From the NCBI RefSeq assembly GCF_007845675.1, contig NZ_VOBR01000008.1, forward strand, positions 248,001-312,000: a stretch of DNA of 64,000 nt, written 5' to 3'. Shown here piece by piece: positions 35,667 to 43,147 of the stretch (its first letter is position 1; the number at the start of each line of letters is the position of its first letter). The translations under genes and the position numbers were made by a program. The notes beneath the pieces were generated by a model. That model searched no databases and was not told the origin of the DNA. It was given only the letters and a program-made list of their open reading frames with translations. The DNA comes from Lentzea tibetensis. GTDB lineage: Bacteria; Actinomycetota; Actinomycetes; Mycobacteriales; Pseudonocardiaceae.

Positions 35667-36777
35667 GCTGGCACTCCGCGGCAACGCGATCACCGTCCTG
35701 GAGAAGGAAGCGGGCTGGGCGGCGCACCAGACCGGTCACAACAGCGGCGTCCTGCACGCGGGCCTGTACTACAAGCCGGGGTCGCTGAAGGCCCGAATGT
35801 CCGTGGCCGGCAACGCGTCCATGGCCAGGTACGCCCAGGACAACGGCATCCCGGTCGAGATCTGCGGCAAGCTCGTCGTCGCCACGAGCAACGACGAGAT
35901 CCCCCGCCTGCACGCACTCGCGTCGCGCGCCGAGGCGAACGGCGTCCCGGCCAAGCTGATCACCGCCTTCGAGGCCCGCAGCTACGAGCCCGAGGTGTCC
36001 TGCGTCGCCGCGCTGCGCGTCGAGACCACCGGCATCGTCGACTTCCCCGCGGTCTGCGCGTCGCTCGTCCGCGACCTCGACGGCCACGACCTGCGCCTGC
36101 AGTCGCCGGCGCTGGCGATCCGCACCCGCGGCTCCCGCGTCGAGGTCGCGACACCGCAGGGCGTGGTCAGCGGCGACGCGCTGGTGAACTGCGCGGGCCT
36201 GCACAGCGACCGCGTGGCCCGGCTGGCCGGGCTGGAGCCGTCCGCGACGATCGTGCCGTTCCGCGGCGAGTACTACGAGCTGCGCCCCGAGCGCAGGGAC
36301 CTGGTCCGCGGCCTGATCTACCCGGTCCCGGACCCGGCGCTGCCGTTCCTCGGCGTCCACCTGACCCGCATGATCGACGGCAGCGTCCACGCGGGCCCGA
36401 ACGCGGTGCTGGCGCTGCGCCGCGAGGGCTACCGCTGGCGTGACATCACCCTCGGCGACGTGGCCGATGTCGCCCGTTTCCCCGGCACCTGGAAGCTGGC
36501 CCGCCGGTTCGGCAGGACGGGCGTCGACGAGGTGCTGAGGTCGTTGTCCCGCAAGCGTTTCGCGGCCAGCCTGGCCCGGCTCGTGCCCGCCGTCGGCGAG
36601 GCCGACCTGGTGCGCGCCGAGGCGGGTGTGCGGGCGCAGGCGATGCTGCCGGACGGCTCGCTGGTCGACGACTTCCTCATCGAGTCCGCACCGCACCAGG
36701 TGCACGTGCTGAACGCGCCGTCGCCCGCCGCGACGGGTGCGCTGGAGATCGCGAAGCACGTCGCCGACCTGATCTAG
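35611..36777 (+). CDS. lhgO: L-2-hydroxyglutarate oxidase LhgO
   Basis: 388-residue FAD enzyme of the DAO family. Diagnostic parts are the dinucleotide fold VIVIGGGIVGLSVARELALR, HQTGHNSGVLHAGLYYKPGS, TTGIVDFPAVCASL and VPFRGEYYELRPERRDLVRG, as in E. coli LhgO/YgaF. It oxidises L-2-hydroxyglutarate to 2-oxoglutarate, passing electrons to the membrane quinone pool in E. coli. GTG at 35611 has AGGAG upstream inside the GT4 gene. Its place in a glycosyltransferase group is unexpected. Confidence 0.92.
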   Translation: MRQVIVIGGGIVGLSVARELALRGNAITVLEKEAGWAAHQTGHNSGVLHAGLYYKPGSLKARMSVAGNASMARYAQDNGIPVEICGKLVVATSNDEIPRLHALASRAEANGVPAKLITAFEARSYEPEVSCVAALRVETTGIVDFPAVCASLVRDLDGHDLRLQSPALAIRTRGSRVEVATPQGVVSGDALVNCAGLHSDRVARLAGLEPSATIVPFRGEYYELRPERRDLVRGLIYPVPDPALPFLGVHLTRMIDGSVHAGPNAVLALRREGYRWRDITLGDVADVARFPGTWKLARRFGRTGVDEVLRSLSRKRFAASLARLVPAVGEADLVRAEAGVRAQAMLPDGSLVDDFLIESAPHQVHVLNAPSPAATGALEIAKHVADLI

Positions 36778-36814
36778 AGGTCCTCCAGAACGCCTGCAGA
36801 GTCGTCTCCAGACG

Positions 36815-36851
36815 ACTTGCAGTGATCTTGCAGCTACATCCCGCATTGTTC
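36815..36851 (+). promoter_or_regulatory. Upstream box A, shared with box at 40256
   Basis: A 37 bp stretch beginning ACTTGCAGTG and ending CCCGCATTGTTC matches the stretch at 40256-40292 at 30 of 37 positions. Both lie about 40-47 bp before the start of an NlpC/P60-propeller gene and contain two direct TTGCAG copies. It could be a promoter, an operator or a processing site; no classical -35/-10 pair is obvious. Confidence 0.5.
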
Positions 36852-36897
36852 GTTGTGCCGGTTGGGGAACCGGCTCGACAACTGGGGGAGTTACAAG

Positions 36898-38445
36898 ATG
36901 AACGTTCGCACGACCGTGGTCGCGACATCGGCGATGTTCGCCGCTCTGCTCGGCGCGCAGGCACCCGCCGCTGCCGCGCCACCCGATGACGAAGTCCGAA
37001 TCCAGGTGTTCTGCGGCACGTACTCGTCGAACCAGACGCTGACCCGCAGCCAGGTGATCGCGAGAGCGCAGTCGTGGATCGACCAGGGCGTCGACTACAA
37101 CCAGGACGGCTGCCACACCAACCAGTACGCCACCTACCGCAAAGACTGCTCCGGACACACGTCCATGGCCTGGGGACTCACCCAGTCGCACACCACCTGG
37201 ACGTTGCACGAGGTCTCCAGGGAGATCCCGCGCTCCGACCTCAAGCCGGGTGACGCGCTGAACAAGTTCGACGAGCACGTCGCGATCTTCGCGGGCTGGT
37301 CGGACGCCGCGAAGACGAAGCCGATCATGCTCAACCACGGCGGGCCCGGCAAGGCGCACGTGGCGGTCTGGTCGGCCGACTACGCCGCCCGCTTCAAGCC
37401 GATCCGCTACAACAACATCGTCGAGGACGCCCCTGCTCCCACCAACGACGCTCCGTCCGTGTCGATCGAGAAGGACGTGCTGCAGGTGTTCGCCAGCGAC
37501 CGCGGCACCGGCAAGCTGGTGACGAACTGGCAGAACGGCCCCCGTCAGGACTGGAAGGGCTGGACGCAGCTGAACACGGGCGCGGTCGGCACCCCGTCGT
37601 CGCTGCTCGACCACGAGGGCCAGATGAACGTCTTCGCGCGCCGCTCCGACGGGCACCTCGTCCAGATGTGGCAGGACGGCGACAACGGCGCGATCACCAA
37701 GTTCAAGGACCTCGGCGGCGACTTCGCCGGTGACCCGGTCGCGGTCCGCAAGCCGGACAACGTGAAGGTCGTGTTCATCCGCGGCACGGACGGCCAGTTG
37801 TGGCACAAGTGGCAGAACAGTCCGATCGGTGATTTCCAGCCTTCCCAGCTCGTGCACACGCACCTCGGTCAGATCGTCGGCAAGCCGTCCGTGCTGGTCG
37901 ACGCGCAGGGCCGGTTCACCGTCTTCGTGCTGCGTGCCGACGGTCACCTGATCACGCTGGACCAGAGCGCGCCCGGCGGTGAGTTCACCCAGCACGACCT
38001 CCTGGGTGACTTCGCCGGTGACCCGGTCGCGGTCCGCAAGTCCGACGGCGCGATGGTGGTGTTCATCCGCGGCACGGACGGCCAGCTGTGGCACAAGTGG
38101 CAGAACAAGCCCGGTCAGCCCTTCGTCCCGTCGGAGCTCGTCCGCGACAACTTCGGTCAGGTGCTCGGCGCCCCGGCGGCCACGATCAAGGACGACCTGA
38201 TCCAGGTGTTCGCCCGGCGCAACGACGGCCACATGATCACCGCGTGGCAGTACACCAACGGCGGCAAGTTCGACGGAGTCGACGACATCGGCGGCGACCT
38301 GGCGGCCGAGCCCGTCATCGGACGCCTGGCTGACGGCGCCATGTCCGCGTTCGCCCGGTTCAACGACGGCTCGACCAAGACCACGTGGCAGAAGACCGCA
38401 GGTGCCCCGTTCGAGAAGACCTGGAGCTACCTCCCCAACGGCTGA
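36898..38445 (+). CDS. Secreted NlpC/P60-like hydrolase with seven-bladed PLL-type lectin propeller
   Basis: 515-residue exported protein, probably cutting peptidoglycan peptides while its lectin holds surface glycans. Signal peptide about 1-27. The NlpC/P60-like head (about 45-180) has the nucleophile in RKDCSGHTSMAW (Cys84) and the partner His in DEHVAIFAG (His127). From about 190 to the end are seven blades, each with a core like VFARRSDGHLVQMWQ or VFIRGTDGQLWHKWQ, matching PLL/PHL bacterial fucose-binding lectins in spacing. Blades 3 and 5 share the same 16-residue core. Blade 4 ends in DQ where the others have WQ. GGGGGAG precedes the ATG at 36898. Confidence 0.85.
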   Translation: MNVRTTVVATSAMFAALLGAQAPAAAAPPDDEVRIQVFCGTYSSNQTLTRSQVIARAQSWIDQGVDYNQDGCHTNQYATYRKDCSGHTSMAWGLTQSHTTWTLHEVSREIPRSDLKPGDALNKFDEHVAIFAGWSDAAKTKPIMLNHGGPGKAHVAVWSADYAARFKPIRYNNIVEDAPAPTNDAPSVSIEKDVLQVFASDRGTGKLVTNWQNGPRQDWKGWTQLNTGAVGTPSSLLDHEGQMNVFARRSDGHLVQMWQDGDNGAITKFKDLGGDFAGDPVAVRKPDNVKVVFIRGTDGQLWHKWQNSPIGDFQPSQLVHTHLGQIVGKPSVLVDAQGRFTVFVLRADGHLITLDQSAPGGEFTQHDLLGDFAGDPVAVRKSDGAMVVFIRGTDGQLWHKWQNKPGQPFVPSELVRDNFGQVLGAPAATIKDDLIQVFARRNDGHMITAWQYTNGGKFDGVDDIGGDLAAEPVIGRLADGAMSAFARFNDGSTKTTWQKTAGAPFEKTWSYLPNG

Positions 38446-38507
38446 CGCACCAACAGATTCCGGTCGAGCACACCATTCTTCGTCACATGAGTTCTGGGGG
38501 AATTCAG

Positions 38508-40130
38508 ATGAGCAACAAGCATGCCCTGCGCATCACCACTGCGTTAGCCATCGTCATGCCGCTACTCGGCACCATCGGAAACGCTTCCGCCGCACCACTT
38601 CCCAACGACCCGCACGACGTTCGCGCCGCGTACAACTCGCTCCCGTGCGTCCAGGGTGGGCCCACCGCCGATGACGCGGCTACCGCGGCCCGGCTCAGCC
38701 CGCTGATGACCAGCAAGATGCGCGGCTACACCAACGCCTACACCGTGTCGTGTGCCAGGGCGGTCGTGCAGGCGGTGAAGACCCGCGGCCTGAACCCGCG
38801 CGCCGCAACGATCGCGCTGGTCACCACAGCCGTGGAGTCTCAGAACCACAACCTCGACGGTGGTGACCGCGACTCCGTCGGTCTCTTCCAGCAGCGGGAC
38901 TCGTGGGGCAGCTTCCAGCAGCGCACCAACCCGGTGTGGGCCACGAACGAGTTCCTGAACAGCATGGAGTACTTCTACCCCAACGGTTCCTGGAACAACG
39001 CGCCCATCGGTGACGTCGCGGCGGACGTGCAGCGCCCCTCAGCGGAATTCCGCTTCCGGTACGGCGTCGAGGTCGGCGACGCGACGAAGATCGTGAACGC
39101 GCTGTGGACGATCGGTGCGGGGACGAGCGAGGCTCCGTCGGTGGTGGTGGAGGGCAGCGGTGCGATGCAGGTCTTCGCCCGTGACACCAACACCGGCCAG
39201 CTCATCACCAACTGGCAGAACGCATCCGGCTCGAACTGGAAGGGCTGGACGAACCTCGACACTCGCGCGGTCGGCACGCCGTCCTCGCACCTGGACAGCG
39301 CCGGCCAGATGAACGTGTTCACCCGGCGTGACGACGGCCACCTGATCCACCTGTGGCAGGACGGCCCGGACGGTGCGATCGACCGGATCAAGGACCTCGG
39401 CGGCGACTTCGCGGGCGACCCGGTCGTGGTGACCAAGAGCAACAACGTCAACATCGCGTTCATCCGCGGCACCGACGGCCGCCTCTGGCACAAGTGGCAG
39501 GACCCCGACAACGGCTACAAGTTCGGCGACTCGGCACTCGTCCACGACGCGCTCGGCACGATCGTCGGCAAGCCGTCCGTCCTGATCGACGCCGAGGGCA
39601 GGCTCAGCGTCTTCGTCCTCCGGGCAGACAACCACCTGATGACCGCGTGGCAGACCACGCCCGGTGGCCCCTTCACCCTGGATGACCTCGGTGGAGCGTT
39701 CGCGGGTGACCCCGTCGCGGTGAGGAAGTCGGACGGCACCCAGGTCGTGTTCATCCGCGGCACGGACGGCCAGCTGTGGCACAAGTGGCAGATCGAGGCC
39801 GGTAAGAAGTTCGTCAACTCGGAGCTCGTCCGCGACAACTTCGGCCAGGTCCTCGGCGCACCCGCCGTTCAGGTCTCCAACGACGCCATCCAGGTGTTCG
39901 CCCGGCGCTCCGACGGCCACATGATCACCGCCTGGCAGTACACCGCCGGCACCAAGTTCGACGGCGTCGACGACATCGGCGGCAACCTCACCACCGACCC
40001 GGTCATCGGCCGCCAGGCGAATGGCACCAAGGCCGCATACGCCCGCTTCACCGACGGCTCGATCATGACCACCTGGCAGGACAACGCCGGTGGCGCCTTC
40101 AACAAGAACTGGACCTACCTCAACAGCTGA
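38508..40130 (+). CDS. Secreted lysozyme-like hydrolase with seven-bladed PLL-type lectin propeller
   Basis: 540-residue exported protein. Signal peptide about 1-29 (ASA end). The head (about 40-200) is a lysozyme-like/lytic transglycosylase domain common in actinobacteria: NPRAATIALVTTAVESQN with the presumed catalytic Glu110, DRDSVGLFQQRDSWG and a likely disulfide Cys47-Cys82. A propeller of seven blades (about 205-540) follows, closely related to that of the preceding gene (blade cores VFTRRDDGHLIHLWQ, VFIRGTDGQLWHKWQ, VFARRSDGHMITAWQ). The ATG at 38508 has GGGGGAA upstream. The pair arose by propeller duplication joined to different catalytic heads. Confidence 0.85.
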   Translation: MSNKHALRITTALAIVMPLLGTIGNASAAPLPNDPHDVRAAYNSLPCVQGGPTADDAATAARLSPLMTSKMRGYTNAYTVSCARAVVQAVKTRGLNPRAATIALVTTAVESQNHNLDGGDRDSVGLFQQRDSWGSFQQRTNPVWATNEFLNSMEYFYPNGSWNNAPIGDVAADVQRPSAEFRFRYGVEVGDATKIVNALWTIGAGTSEAPSVVVEGSGAMQVFARDTNTGQLITNWQNASGSNWKGWTNLDTRAVGTPSSHLDSAGQMNVFTRRDDGHLIHLWQDGPDGAIDRIKDLGGDFAGDPVVVTKSNNVNIAFIRGTDGRLWHKWQDPDNGYKFGDSALVHDALGTIVGKPSVLIDAEGRLSVFVLRADNHLMTAWQTTPGGPFTLDDLGGAFAGDPVAVRKSDGTQVVFIRGTDGQLWHKWQIEAGKKFVNSELVRDNFGQVLGAPAVQVSNDAIQVFARRSDGHMITAWQYTAGTKFDGVDDIGGNLTTDPVIGRQANGTKAAYARFTDGSIMTTWQDNAGGAFNKNWTYLNS

Positions 40131-40142
40131 CCGGGAACAGCG

Positions 40143-40175
40143 AAGCGGGCCAGCACGAGTCGTGTTGGCCCGCTT
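40143..40175 (+). terminator. Terminator of the lysozyme-like/propeller gene
   Basis: AAGCGGGCCAGCACGA pairs with TCGTGTTGGCCCGCTT (one G-U) around a minimal loop, 12 bp after the stop, followed by CTCGTTGTG. Confidence 0.85.
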
Positions 40176-40255
40176 CTCGTTGTGCGTGATCGCAGACCAG
40201 GTGACGTTCACAGTGTGAACAACCTGTAACCCCTCTGCAGGTACTTGAACAGCGA

Positions 40256-40292
40256 ACTTGCAGTGGCTTTGCAGGTGCTTCCCGCAGTGTTC
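40256..40292 (+). promoter_or_regulatory. Upstream box B, shared with box at 36815
   Basis: Starts ACTTGCAGTGGCTTTGCAG and ends CCCGCAGTGTTC; 30 of 37 bases agree with box A. It lies 39 bp before the ATG of the second NlpC/P60 gene and after the terminator at 40143-40175, where a promoter would be expected. Confidence 0.5.
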
Positions 40293-40331
40293 CCGGTGTC
40301 AGAAGCATCAGGAACTGGGGGACTGAGAAAG

Positions 40332-41681
40332 ATGCAACTGCGAAGAGCAGGAATCGTGCTGGCGCTGACCGCGACGGCGATGACGTTCGCCGGGATGTCG
40401 GCGGGTCACGCCGCACCCGCACCGGGAGCCGGCCAGGGTGAGCCGACCGCAGCCGAAGTTCAGCAGGTCGTGGTCACCGCGAGCCCGATCAGCCGCGGCG
40501 AGGTGATCGCGAGGGCGCAGACCTGGGTGGACGCGCGGGTTCCGTACAGCCAGAAGGTGAAGTACAACGGCTACCGGACCGACTGCTCCGGGTTCGTCTC
40601 GATGGCGTGGCGGCTGTCCGACTCCCTGAGCACCGAGACCCTCGTGAACGTCTCGCACCTGATCCCCAAGAGCGAGCTCCGTGCGGGCGACATCATGATG
40701 AACGGGGGACCGGGCAGCGGGGGCAACGCCGGACACGTCGCGATCTTCGAACGCTGGGTCGACGGCTCTCAGACGAGCTACTGGGCCTACGAGCAGGCAG
40801 GCCCGGACGGAGCTCCCACTAGCCACCACAAGGTGCCGTACCCGTACTTCGGAAATGACAACCGGTTCAAGCCGTACCGCTACAACCACATCGTCGACGA
40901 CACGACCGGTTCCTCGCTCTCCGGTGACGGCAGGGCCGAGATCGCCAAGGTCGGGGACGACGGCAACGTCATCGCCTGGCGCAACGACAACGGCTTCGCA
41001 CCCGACACCTACCGCACCAGCAACCTCTTCGCCACCGAGTTCACCGCGGACAACATCCAGTTCGCCGACCTCGACGGCGACGGCGGGACCGAGATCATCA
41101 AGGTCGGAGCCGACGGCAACGTCATCGCCTGGCGCAACGACAACGGCTTCGCACCCGACACCTACCGCACCAGCAACCTCATCGCCACCGAATTCACCGC
41201 GGACAACATCCAGTTCGCCGACCTCAACGGCGACCGCAAGGCCGAGATCATCAAGGTCGGGGACGACGGCAACGTCATCGCCTGGAAGAACGAAGGTGGC
41301 TTCGCCGATCGCCCCTACCGGGCCAGCGCCATCATCGCCACCGAGTTCACCGCGGACAACGTCCACTTCGGCGACCTCAACGGCGACGGCAAGGCCGAGA
41401 TCGCCAAGGTCGGGGACGACGGCAACGTCATCGCCTGGAAGAACGAAGGCGGCTTCGCCTCGGACACCTACCGCACCAGCCACATCATCGCCACCGAGTT
41501 CACCGCGGACAACATCCAGTTCGCCGACCTCAACGGCGACGGCAGGACCGAGATCATCAAGGTCGGGGACGACGGCAACGTCATCGCCTGGCGCAACGAC
41601 AACGGCTTCGCACCCGACACCTACCGCACCAGCAACCTCATCGCCACCGAATTCACCGCGGACAACATCCAGTTCGCCTGA
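40332..41681 (+). CDS. Secreted NlpC/P60-like hydrolase with five FG-GAP-like repeats
   Basis: 449-residue exported protein. Signal peptide about 1-27. The NlpC/P60-like domain (about 53-190) is homologous to the head of the gene at 36898: ISRGEVIARAQTWVDARVPY, YRTDCSGFVSMAW (Cys85), RAGDIMM and AGHVAIFERW (His135). From residue 195 come five tandem repeats of 51 residues (first is 49), each with an acidic loop DLNGDGRTEI that resembles a calcium site, then KVGDDGNVIAWRNDNGF. The protein stops two residues into a sixth unit (FA). Five blades could close a small propeller, as in tachylectin-2, or the repeats may bind wall polymers. Confidence 0.85.
   Translation: MQLRRAGIVLALTATAMTFAGMSAGHAAPAPGAGQGEPTAAEVQQVVVTASPISRGEVIARAQTWVDARVPYSQKVKYNGYRTDCSGFVSMAWRLSDSLSTETLVNVSHLIPKSELRAGDIMMNGGPGSGGNAGHVAIFERWVDGSQTSYWAYEQAGPDGAPTSHHKVPYPYFGNDNRFKPYRYNHIVDDTTGSSLSGDGRAEIAKVGDDGNVIAWRNDNGFAPDTYRTSNLFATEFTADNIQFADLDGDGGTEIIKVGADGNVIAWRNDNGFAPDTYRTSNLIATEFTADNIQFADLNGDRKAEIIKVGDDGNVIAWKNEGGFADRPYRASAIIATEFTADNVHFGDLNGDGKAEIAKVGDDGNVIAWKNEGGFASDTYRTSHIIATEFTADNIQFADLNGDGRTEIIKVGDDGNVIAWRNDNGFAPDTYRTSNLIATEFTADNIQFA
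40914..41678 (+). repeat. Five 153-bp coding repeats (FG-GAP-like), set 1
   Basis: Units of 153 bp (the first 147 bp) inside the NlpC/P60 gene are nearly identical in DNA as well as protein; runs such as TTCACCGCGGACAACATCCA recur in every unit. Differences cluster at unit residues 25-41 (APDTYRTSNL, DRPYRASAI, SDTYRTSHI). The same sequences recur at 42314-43078. Confidence 0.95.
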
Positions 41682-41713
41682 CGCCCACGCGAGACTTGAA
41701 GGGACTGACAGCC

Positions 41714-43081
41714 ATGAAAAAGCTGACCGCTGCCCTGCTCGCCACGGCGTTCGCAGGACTGGTAGCAGGCACCGCACACGCCGAACCGCAGGAAGTCGAG
41801 TCGCGGTACGGCCCGATGAACGCTGTGACCGCAGCCGGTGAACAGGACTTCATCAACCTCATCACGCCGGACGCCCAGGCCGTGCAGGCGGAGTACCGGA
41901 TCCCGGCCTCGGTGACCGCCGGGCAGGCGATCCACGAGTCCGCCTGGGGTCGCAGCAAGCTCACCGTCAACGACAAGAACTACTTCGGCATCAAGTGCCA
42001 TGACAGCCCGCCGAAGCCCGGACCGATCGCGATCGGATGCGCCGGGTACCCGACGCAGGAGTGCACGCCGACCTGTCACCCGACCACGGCGTACTTCCGG
42101 GTCTACCGCTCGATGACCGACTCGTTCCGCGACTACGGCAGGACGATCACCCAGACCAGAACCTACGACTACGCACTTCCGTACCGGGACGATCCCGACC
42201 GGTTCATCCGAGAGATCGCCAAGAGGTACGCGACGGATCCCAACTACGCCAACAGTGTCATCGCGTTGATGCAGACGCACAACCTGTACCGCCTGGACAC
42301 CCGTACGGGGTCCTCGCTCTCCGGTGACGGCAGGGCCGAGATCGCCAAGGTCGGAGCAGACGGCAACGTCATCGCCTGGCGCAACGACAACGGCTTCGCC
42401 GATCGCCCCTACGGCGACGACGCGATCATCGCCACCGAGTTCTCCAACGACAACATCCAGTTCGCCGACCTCGACGGCGACGGCAGAACCGAGATCATCA
42501 AGGTCGGGGACGACGGCAACGTCATCGCCTGGAAGAACGTCCACGGCTTCGCCGATCGCCCATACGGCGACAGCCACATCATCGCCACCGAATTCACCGC
42601 CGACAACATCCAGTTCGCCGACCTCAACGGCGACCGCAAGGCCGAGATCATCAAGGTCGGGGACGACGGCAACGTCATCGCCTGGCGCAACGACAACGGC
42701 TTCGCACCCGACACCTACCGCACCAGCAACCTCATCGCCACCGAGTTCACCGCGGACAACATCCACTTCGGCGACCTCAACGGTGACGGCAGGGCCGAGA
42801 TCGCCAAGGTCGGAGCCGACGGCAACGTCCAGGCATGGCGCAACGACAAGGGCTTCGCCGATCGCCCATACGGCGACAGCCACATCATCGCCACCGAATT
42901 CACCGCCGACAACATCCAGTTCGCCGACCTCAACGGCGACGGCAGGACCGAAATCATCAAGGTCGGAGCCGACGGCAACGTCATCGCCTGGCGCAACGAC
43001 AACGGCTTCGCACCCGACACCTACCGCACCAGCAACCTCATCGCCACCGAGTTCACCGCGGACAACATCCAGTTCGCCTGA
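41714..43081 (+). CDS. Secreted glucosaminidase-like hydrolase with five FG-GAP-like repeats
   Basis: 455-residue exported protein. Signal peptide about 1-23 (AHA). The head (about 38-195) belongs to the glucosaminidase family (FlgJ/LytG type): DFINLITPDAQAVQAEY, TAGQAIHESAWGRSKL with the catalytic Glu75, and DKNYFGIKC; four cysteines follow in an insertion with ECTPTCHP. It should cleave glycan strands of peptidoglycan. Residues 201-453 are five 51-residue repeats almost identical to those of the preceding protein, again ending NIQFA and stop. ATG at 41714 was preferred to one six codons earlier because MKKLTAALLA starts the signal peptide. It begins 32 bp after the previous stop, so it is likely in the same operon. 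Confidence 0.87.
   Translation: MKKLTAALLATAFAGLVAGTAHAEPQEVESRYGPMNAVTAAGEQDFINLITPDAQAVQAEYRIPASVTAGQAIHESAWGRSKLTVNDKNYFGIKCHDSPPKPGPIAIGCAGYPTQECTPTCHPTTAYFRVYRSMTDSFRDYGRTITQTRTYDYALPYRDDPDRFIREIAKRYATDPNYANSVIALMQTHNLYRLDTRTGSSLSGDGRAEIAKVGADGNVIAWRNDNGFADRPYGDDAIIATEFSNDNIQFADLDGDGRTEIIKVGDDGNVIAWKNVHGFADRPYGDSHIIATEFTADNIQFADLNGDRKAEIIKVGDDGNVIAWRNDNGFAPDTYRTSNLIATEFTADNIHFGDLNGDGRAEIAKVGADGNVQAWRNDKGFADRPYGDSHIIATEFTADNIQFADLNGDGRTEIIKVGADGNVIAWRNDNGFAPDTYRTSNLIATEFTADNIQFA
42314..43078 (+). repeat. Five 153-bp coding repeats (FG-GAP-like), set 2
   Basis: Same unit as set 1. Unit variants in the variable patch are DRPYGDDAI, DRPYGDSHI (twice) and APDTYRTSNL (twice). The first unit begins TCGCTCTCCGGTGACGGCAG exactly as in set 1, and the last units of both sets are almost identical. 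Confidence 0.95.
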
Positions 43082-43088
43082 TCACAGA

Positions 43089-43131
43089 AACGAGGAAAGC
43101 CGCACCGGGCTCCGGTGCGGCTTTCCTCGTT
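43089..43131. terminator. Strong bidirectional terminator
   Basis: A perfect 20 bp stem (43089-43108 with 43112-43131; AACGAGGAAAGCCGCACCGG and complement) with loop GCT lies between the glucosaminidase gene and the convergent LuxC-like gene. Confidence 0.93.
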
Positions 43132-43147
43132 CGTCCAAAAAGAACTG

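Noticed and set aside
35578-38232. Minus-strand frame of 884 codons
   Set aside because: Antisense shadow of lhgO and the first propeller gene.
40914-43078. Possible CRISPR or non-coding satellite because of regular DNA repeats
   Set aside because: The period is 153 bp, in frame, and encodes conserved FG-GAP-like units; no spacers or cas genes.
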